DNA from: Neobacillus soli NBRC 102451
GTDB taxonomy: Bacteria; Bacillota; Bacilli; Bacillales; Cytobacillaceae
Length of the DNA stretch: 64,000 nt
NCBI RefSeq assembly: GCF_001591665.1
Contig: NZ_BCVI01000040.1
Location: forward strand, 1 to 64,000
Reading direction: 5' to 3'
In this document: positions 59,271 through 64,000 of the stretch, piece by piece
Layout of the letters: each line of letters starts with the position of its first letter
Position numbering within the stretch: the first letter of the stretch is position 1
Notes under the pieces: model-generated
What the model saw: the letters and a program-made list of their open reading frames with translations, nothing else
Database searches by the model: none
What the model was told of the DNA's origin: nothing
Made by a program: the position numbers and the translations under genes

Positions 59271-60047
59271 ATGTTTAATAAAATAAGGCTTTGGAAGAAC
59301 AAAAATAACTCTTCCACACTCCGAGATAAAATAGAAAAAATAAAAAAATTGCCTGTTCCTGAACATGTGGCGATTATTATGGATGGCAACGGGCGTTGGG
59401 CGAAGAAACGGGCTTTACCACGGATAGCTGGACACCATGAGGGAATGAAAGTGGTCCGAAAAACAACGAAGCTGGCAAATGAGCTGGGATTAAAAGCCAT
59501 AACATTATATGCTTTTTCGACGGAAAACTGGAAAAGACCAAAAAATGAAGTGGATTACATTATGAAATTGCCTGATGAATTTTTAGGGACCTTCCTGCCC
59601 GAATTAATTGAGGAAAATGTTCAAGTAAAAATGATGGGATATAAAAGTCAGCTTCCAGTACATACACTGAGCGCAATAGAAAAAGCTATAGAAGAAACAA
59701 AAAATAATGATGGGCTTGTTTTAAACTTTGCACTGAACTATGGAAGTAGGGCGGAAATTCTCGATGCGGTCAAGCAAGTCGTCAATGATTGCAATAGTGG
59801 TAAATTATTGGAGGACCAGCTCGATGAAAAAGTCTTTTCTTCCTATTTAATGACCACCGAATTCACCGATCCGGACCTGTTAATCCGTACTAGTGGAGAA
59901 ATTCGCTTAAGCAACTTTATGCTTTGGCAATTGGCATACTCGGAGCTTTGGTTTACGGATGTCCTATGGCCTGATTTTAATGAAGAACATTTGCTTGAAG
60001 CGGTTGAAGCCTTCCAAAAACGCCAGCGTCGTTTTGGCGGGGTATAG
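59271..60047 (+). CDS. uppS: Undecaprenyl diphosphate synthase (isoprenyl transferase)
   Basis: Cis-prenyltransferase making the C55 lipid carrier for peptidoglycan. Catalytic Asp38 in HVAIIMDGNGRWAKKR, AGHHEGM, TLYAFSTENWKRP and LIRTSGEIRLSNF are all present. ATG 59271 has GGAGG 9 nt upstream; the ORF opens at 59196, but the extra 25 residues are not conserved. Length 258. A possible extended -10 (TGGTATGAT) lies at 59158-59166. Confidence 0.95.
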   Translation: MFNKIRLWKNKNNSSTLRDKIEKIKKLPVPEHVAIIMDGNGRWAKKRALPRIAGHHEGMKVVRKTTKLANELGLKAITLYAFSTENWKRPKNEVDYIMKLPDEFLGTFLPELIEENVQVKMMGYKSQLPVHTLSAIEKAIEETKNNDGLVLNFALNYGSRAEILDAVKQVVNDCNSGKLLEDQLDEKVFSSYLMTTEFTDPDLLIRTSGEIRLSNFMLWQLAYSELWFTDVLWPDFNEEHLLEAVEAFQKRQRRFGGV

Positions 60048-60072
60048 AACATCAAAGGTGTTGAAATATTAT

Positions 60073-60858
60073 ATGAAGCAGAGAATCCTAACAGCAGTCG
60101 TAGCTGCGGCATTATTTTTGCCAATTGTTTATTATGGTGGTATTCCACTTGTTTTATTAACTTATTTTTTAGCGACCATTGGCTTATATGAACTATTGAA
60201 AATGAAAAACCTTAGCCTTTTTTCTGTACATGGAATGCTATCGGTCTTGTTTCTTTGGGTTCTTATTTTTCCCGAGAAGTATAACGATGTATTGGGTACC
60301 TTCAATTATTCAAAAACAGAACTGTGTATTGCGTTTATTCTTTTGTTATTAGCCTATACCGTAATTACTAAGAATCAATTTACATTTGAAGATATTTCCT
60401 TTACCATCTTGTCCGCCATTTATGTAGGAATTGGTTTTTACTATTTCTATGAGACAAGAGTGGAGGGTGGACTAGTCTATATTTTATATTCTTTATTTAT
60501 GATTTGGGCGACTGATTCAGGCGCTTATTTCATAGGAAAAGCCTTTGGAAAAAGAAAGCTTTGGCCAGAAATTAGTCCTAATAAGACAATTGAAGGATCA
60601 TTGGGCGGTGTTGTATGTGCTGTCATTGTGGCCATATTATTTGTATTCCTTACTGATATAAACCGTTCAATTATCGCAATAACTGTTGTGCTTTCTGTTT
60701 TTGGACAAATTGGTGATTTAGTCGAATCAGCCTTTAAGCGTCACTTTAATGTGAAAGACTCGGGTAAAATCTTACCAGGGCACGGGGGAATCCTTGATCG
60801 ATTTGACAGTCTCTTATTTGTTTGGCCGTTATTACATTTTTTTCACCTTTGGGCATAG
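60073..60858 (+). CDS. cdsA: Phosphatidate cytidylyltransferase
   Basis: Integral membrane enzyme that makes CDP-diacylglycerol from phosphatidate and CTP. Several transmembrane helices from residue 5 onward; the signature WATDSGAYFIGKAFGKRKL, SPNKTIEGSLGG and the C-terminal KDSGKILPGHGGILDRFDS are conserved. ATG 60073 gives MKQRILTAVVAA, the family start; AAAGGTG is 12 nt upstream, rather far. The ORF opens inside uppS at 59959, but that part is out of the family. Length 261. Confidence 0.95.
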   Translation: MKQRILTAVVAAALFLPIVYYGGIPLVLLTYFLATIGLYELLKMKNLSLFSVHGMLSVLFLWVLIFPEKYNDVLGTFNYSKTELCIAFILLLLAYTVITKNQFTFEDISFTILSAIYVGIGFYYFYETRVEGGLVYILYSLFMIWATDSGAYFIGKAFGKRKLWPEISPNKTIEGSLGGVVCAVIVAILFVFLTDINRSIIAITVVLSVFGQIGDLVESAFKRHFNVKDSGKILPGHGGILDRFDSLLFVWPLLHFFHLWA

Positions 60859-60893
60859 AGCACATGCGTTGCATTTTTAGGAGTTGACATCTA

Positions 60894-62036
60894 TTGAAAA
60901 CAATTAGCTTATTGGGAGCAACAGGGTCGATTGGCACCCAAACGTTAGATATTATGCGTGAGCACCCTTCTGAATTTACATTAGCCGCATTTTCTTTTGG
61001 TAAGAATATTGATTTGGCCCGAAAAATGATTGTTGAATTTAAACCAGAGCTTGTTTCCGTCCAAGACTATCATGACTGTAATATATTAAAAGCTGAATTT
61101 CCACATACAAAATTCACTTTTGGTCATGAAGGACTCATTGAGGTTGCTGTTTATGAAAAGGCAGACATTCTTGTCAATGCTGTTATTGGCAGTGTAGGCT
61201 TAAATCCAACTTTACAAGCAATTGAATGCGGAAAAATAATTGCCCTTGCCAATAAAGAAACGCTTGTAACGGCAGGGCATTTAGTCATGGATGCTGCACA
61301 AAGGAATAATGTTCCACTTCTTCCCGTCGACAGCGAGCATTCTGCTATTTTCCAGGCCCTGCAGGGGGAAAAGGAAAAAAATATAGAAAGATTAATTTTA
61401 ACTGCTTCAGGAGGGAGCTTTCGTGATCGCTCGCGGCAAGAGTTAGAAAATGTTACAGTGGAAGAGGCTCTTAACCACCCGAATTGGTCGATGGGGGCAA
61501 AAATTACGATTGATTCTGCAACCATGATGAATAAAGGGTTGGAAGTGATTGAGGCACATTGGCTTTTTAAGATGCCTTATGAAAAAATTGATGTACTTCT
61601 CCATAAGGAAAGCATCATTCATTCAATGGTAGAATTTCATGATAGCAGTATTATCGCCCAACTAGGAACGCCAGATATGAGAGTACCGATCCAATATGCA
61701 CTCACCTATCCCGATCGTCTGCCGCTGCCCTCATCGAATCGGTTGAATTTAGCCGAAATTGGAAAATTACATTTCAAGGAAATGGATGTCGAAAGATTCC
61801 GTTGCCTCAAGTTTGCATACGAGGCAGGGAAAAAAGGCGGAACGATGCCAACTGTTTTGAATGCCGCGAATGAGGCAGCCGTAGCAGCGTTTTTGGAGGG
61901 GAAAATTCGTTTCCTGCAGATTGAAGATTTGATTGAAAAAGCATTAACTACTCACCAAACAGTGGAACACCCCAGCTTAAGCGTAATACAAGAGGTAGAT
62001 AAAGAAACGAGACAATATGTACATTCACTTCTATAA
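60894..62036 (+). CDS. dxr: 1-deoxy-D-xylulose 5-phosphate reductoisomerase
   Basis: Second step of the MEP isoprenoid pathway, NADPH-dependent. [15 protein letters not shown] at the N-terminus binds [29 protein letters not shown] (metal Asp and Glu), SGGSFRD and [24 protein letters not shown] are present. Length 380. TTG start after TAGGAG. It feeds precursors to UppS, encoded two genes upstream. Confidence 0.96.
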   Translation: MKTISLLGATGSIGTQTLDIMREHPSEFTLAAFSFGKNIDLARKMIVEFKPELVSVQDYHDCNILKAEFPHTKFTFGHEGLIEVAVYEKADILVNAVIGSVGLNPTLQAIECGKIIALANKETLVTAGHLVMDAAQRNNVPLLPVDSEHSAIFQALQGEKEKNIERLILTASGGSFRDRSRQELENVTVEEALNHPNWSMGAKITIDSATMMNKGLEVIEAHWLFKMPYEKIDVLLHKESIIHSMVEFHDSSIIAQLGTPDMRVPIQYALTYPDRLPLPSSNRLNLAEIGKLHFKEMDVERFRCLKFAYEAGKKGGTMPTVLNAANEAAVAAFLEGKIRFLQIEDLIEKALTTHQTVEHPSLSVIQEVDKETRQYVHSLL

Positions 62037-62078
62037 AGAAAAGCGGAAGCATTCGTAAGGCTGCTAAAAGCTGGATAG
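62037..62078 (+). repeat. Dispersed AGAAAAGCG-type repeat, short copy 6
   Basis: AGAAAAGCGGAAGC followed by a short centre and AAAAGCTGGATAG, starting directly after the dxr stop codon. The right end matches the inverted copy at 41474. Confidence 0.55.
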
Positions 62079-62128
62079 TTATTGAAGTTAATAGATACAT
62101 CCCAATCCTGAAAAAAGGTGGTTTTATT

Positions 62129-63388
62129 TTGACTACAGTTATTGCCTTTATTGTGATTTTCGGCGCGCTCGTCTTCTTTCATGAATTAGGCCATTTGATT
62201 TTTGCGAAAAGAGCTGGAATTTTATGCCGCGAATTTGCAATTGGTTTTGGTCCAAAAGTATTCTCTTATAAAAAGGCAGAGACCACGTATACTATTCGGT
62301 TACTTCCGATTGGCGGATTTGTCCGCATGGCCGGTGAAGACCCGGAAATGATTGAAATTAAGCCTGGACATCGGATTGGACTATTGTTTGATAAAAATGA
62401 ATCAGTAAACAAGATCATTTTAAACAATAAAGAAAAGTATCCTAATTGTCGAATTGTTGAAGTGGAGTATGCTGATATCGAAAAGGATTTAATCATTAAG
62501 GGATTTCCCGACGATGAAGACGAGGAATTGAAAACCTTTAGCATTGATCCAAAAGCTGTTATTGTTGAAAATGGAATAGAATCACAAATTGCTCCACTTG
62601 ATCGTCAATTTGGTTCAAAAACATTAGCGCAGAGAACAATGGCAATTTTTGCAGGTCCGATGATGAACTTCATACTCGCCTTTATTGTATTTATAATTAT
62701 TGCCTTATTACAGGGTGTGCCAACCAACGAACCAAAATTGGGTGAAATAACCCCTGATGGTGCAGCATATGCTGCTGGCCTTAAAAAAGGAGATAAAGTC
62801 CAGACTATTAATGGAGCGGAAATTTCCAGCTGGTCTGATGTTGTTGAAATTATTCGAAAAAACCCAAATGAAAAACTAGATTTTTCTATTCTCCGTGATG
62901 GGAAAGAAAATGAAATTAAGATAACACCCATTGAAAAAACAGTCGAAGGTAAGAAAATAGGTATGATTGGAGTATACAGCCCAGTCGAAAAATCACCGTT
63001 GAAAGCAGTGACCACTGGAGCAGCAGAAACGTATAACTGGACGAAGCAAATCTTTGTGATGCTTGGAAAGTTGGTTACAGGACAGTTTTCAATCGATGCG
63101 TTATCGGGTCCAGTTGGTATTTACCAAGCAACCGATACTGTAGCTAAATCGGGGATTTATTATTTAATGAAATGGGCTGGAATTTTAAGCATTAACTTAG
63201 GTATTATGAATTTATTACCAATACCGGCATTAGACGGCGGAAGATTAATGTTCTTTGCAGTCGAGGCCGTTAGAGGGAAGCCAATTGATCGTCAAAAGGA
63301 AGGTATGGTTCATTTTATTGGATTTGCCCTCCTGATGCTGCTCATGCTTGTTGTCACATGGAATGACATTCAGCGGTTTTTCTTATAA
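62129..63388 (+). CDS. rseP: Site-2 protease RseP (RasP/YluC)
   Basis: Intramembrane zinc metalloprotease that cleaves anti-sigma RsiW, FtsL and leftover signal peptides. HELGH at 18-22 lies in the first transmembrane helix; a PDZ domain is at about 200-285 (GLKKGDKVQTINGAEI), and the second zinc motif NLLPIPALDGGRL is in a C-terminal helix. Length 419. TTG start after AAAAAAGGTGG. In B. subtilis proS follows; here a terminator and then polC. Confidence 0.95.
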   Translation: MTTVIAFIVIFGALVFFHELGHLIFAKRAGILCREFAIGFGPKVFSYKKAETTYTIRLLPIGGFVRMAGEDPEMIEIKPGHRIGLLFDKNESVNKIILNNKEKYPNCRIVEVEYADIEKDLIIKGFPDDEDEELKTFSIDPKAVIVENGIESQIAPLDRQFGSKTLAQRTMAIFAGPMMNFILAFIVFIIIALLQGVPTNEPKLGEITPDGAAYAAGLKKGDKVQTINGAEISSWSDVVEIIRKNPNEKLDFSILRDGKENEIKITPIEKTVEGKKIGMIGVYSPVEKSPLKAVTTGAAETYNWTKQIFVMLGKLVTGQFSIDALSGPVGIYQATDTVAKSGIYYLMKWAGILSINLGIMNLLPIPALDGGRLMFFAVEAVRGKPIDRQKEGMVHFIGFALLMLLMLVVTWNDIQRFFL

Positions 63389-63399
63389 TCTAGAAAGAG

Positions 63400-63438
63400 T
63401 TAATTGGGATCGCAAATGCGGTCCCAATTTATTTTTTT
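63400..63438 (+). terminator. Terminator after rseP
   Basis: AATTGGGATCGC (63402-63413) pairs with GCGGTCCCAATT (63418-63429, one T-G pair), loop AAAT, then TATTTTTTT. Confidence 0.9.
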
Positions 63439-63494
63439 GTTCCGGAATTGGATAACATTTTCTGTCGAATAATCCCGAATCACCTTGTATCATG

Positions 63495-63503
63495 TGATAT
63501 AAT
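63495..63503 (+). promoter_or_regulatory. Extended -10 promoter of polC
   Basis: TGA followed by a perfect TATAAT (63498-63503), 54 nt before polC. The -35 (CCGAAT at 63475) is poor, as is common for extended -10 promoters. Confidence 0.6.
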
Positions 63504-63557
63504 TATTATTTGACACAGATAAGATAAGTAATTTTTATATAGATGGGAGAGGGAACG

Positions 63558-64000
63558 ATGAGCGAACCTGCCTTAGGCAAAAAAGAGCGATTCCAACTCT
63601 TGCTCCAGCAGCTGCAATTGATAGAAGATGCTGTAGTAGTGCATTTCAATAATGCGCAAATTGAAAGACTTTTAGTTGAAAAGAGAGAGAGGAAGTGGCA
63701 TTTTCACTTTTTATTCGAAAAAATCCTTCCCTACAATGTGTATGTTTTATTTACAACTCAGCTCGAAAGAACTTTCTCAAATATCGCGACGATTTCATAC
63801 GAAATCCATGTAACAAATCAAACCATCTCACCAGAGTTATTACATGAATATTGGAGTTTTTGCATCCAGCAAATTGACGGAATTGCGCCACCGCTTGTGA
63901 AACTATTAAATGAACAACTGCCCGAAGTCAGCGGGAACAAGCTGACGATCATGGTTAGAAACGAAACAGAGGGTTTAGCATTAAAACGAAAATATGGACC
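63558..64000 (+). CDS. polC: DNA polymerase III alpha subunit PolC (5' part, truncated by window end)
   Basis: Start of the Gram-positive replicative polymerase PolC. I translated it from ATG 63558 (Shine-Dalgarno GAGAGGG): the N-terminus contains RFQLLLQQLQL, KWHFHFLFEKILPYNVY, ELLHEYWSFCIQQIDGIAPP and GNKLTIMVRNETE, which match the PolC N-terminal domain. About 147 codons lie in the window with no stop; the exonuclease and polymerase domains would follow beyond it. Position after rseP fits the Bacillus order minus proS. Confidence 0.92.
   Translation, partial: MSEPALGKKERFQLLLQQLQLIEDAVVVHFNNAQIERLLVEKRERKWHFHFLFEKILPYNVYVLFTTQLERTFSNIATISYEIHVTNQTISPELLHEYWSFCIQQIDGIAPPLVKLLNEQLPEVSGNKLTIMVRNETEGLALKRKYG

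Overview
The window is a core chromosomal segment of a low-GC, endospore-forming Firmicute of the family Bacillaceae. Gene order follows the B. subtilis yloA-to-polC region almost gene for gene, and an intact spoVM marks a spore former. It is not B. subtilis itself: a signal peptidase gene sits between rplS and rbgA, a second L-serine dehydratase pair follows rbgA, and several genes usual in the syntenic block are absent. I infer a Bacillus/Neobacillus-like species. No tRNA, rRNA, IS element, prophage or CRISPR array was seen.

Layout. 22-1734 (minus): rqcH, divergent from a Ca2+-type P-ATPase. 4695-6739: yicC-remA-gmk-rpoZ. 6940-19781: coaBC-priA-def-fmt-rsmB-rlmN-prpC-prkC-rsgA-rpe-thiN, a tightly packed run for CoA synthesis, replication restart, formyl-Met metabolism, rRNA modification, the PASTA kinase/phosphatase pair and ribosome assembly. 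19884-20320: spoVM and, on the minus strand, rpmB. 20672-26533: yloU-fakA, then sdaAB-sdaAA-recG. 26876-30461: the FapR lipid regulon (fapR-plsX-fabD-fabG-acpP) with a visible FapR operator. 30609-37771: rnc-smc-ftsY-ylxM-ffh (RNA processing, chromosome condensation, SRP). 37881-42479: rpsP-khpA-ylqD-rimM-trmD-rplS-sipS-rbgA. 42718-44319: second sdaAB-sdaAA. 44597-52429: rnhB-sucCD-dprA-topA-trmFO. 52800-55639: hslV-hslU-codY. 55836-63388: rpsB-tsf-pyrH-frr-uppS-cdsA-dxr-rseP. From 63558: the start of polC, cut by the window edge.

Most of the segment is growth-linked housekeeping: translation factors, ribosomal proteins, ribosome GTPases, fatty acid and phospholipid synthesis, protein targeting and envelope precursor synthesis. 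Transcription units are separated by clear intrinsic terminators and several good SigA promoters (rpsP, rpsB, rplS, ylxM, fapR, sucC, tsf, polC). Structured 5' leaders are likely before rpsB and rplS.

The unusual material lies between the genes. There are two families of dispersed repeats: six short AGAAAAGCG-type elements and two 129-bp GC-rich elements in direct orientation 17.7 kb apart. A long inverted repeat precedes yloU, and a 21-bp tandem duplication ends it. A decayed reading frame lies before the second serine dehydratase. Compared with B. subtilis there are clean gaps where the fla/che operon, xerC, proS and ylqG-ylqH would be. I found no convincing new multi-gene system; the window looks like conserved core genome with small regulatory and repeat novelties.
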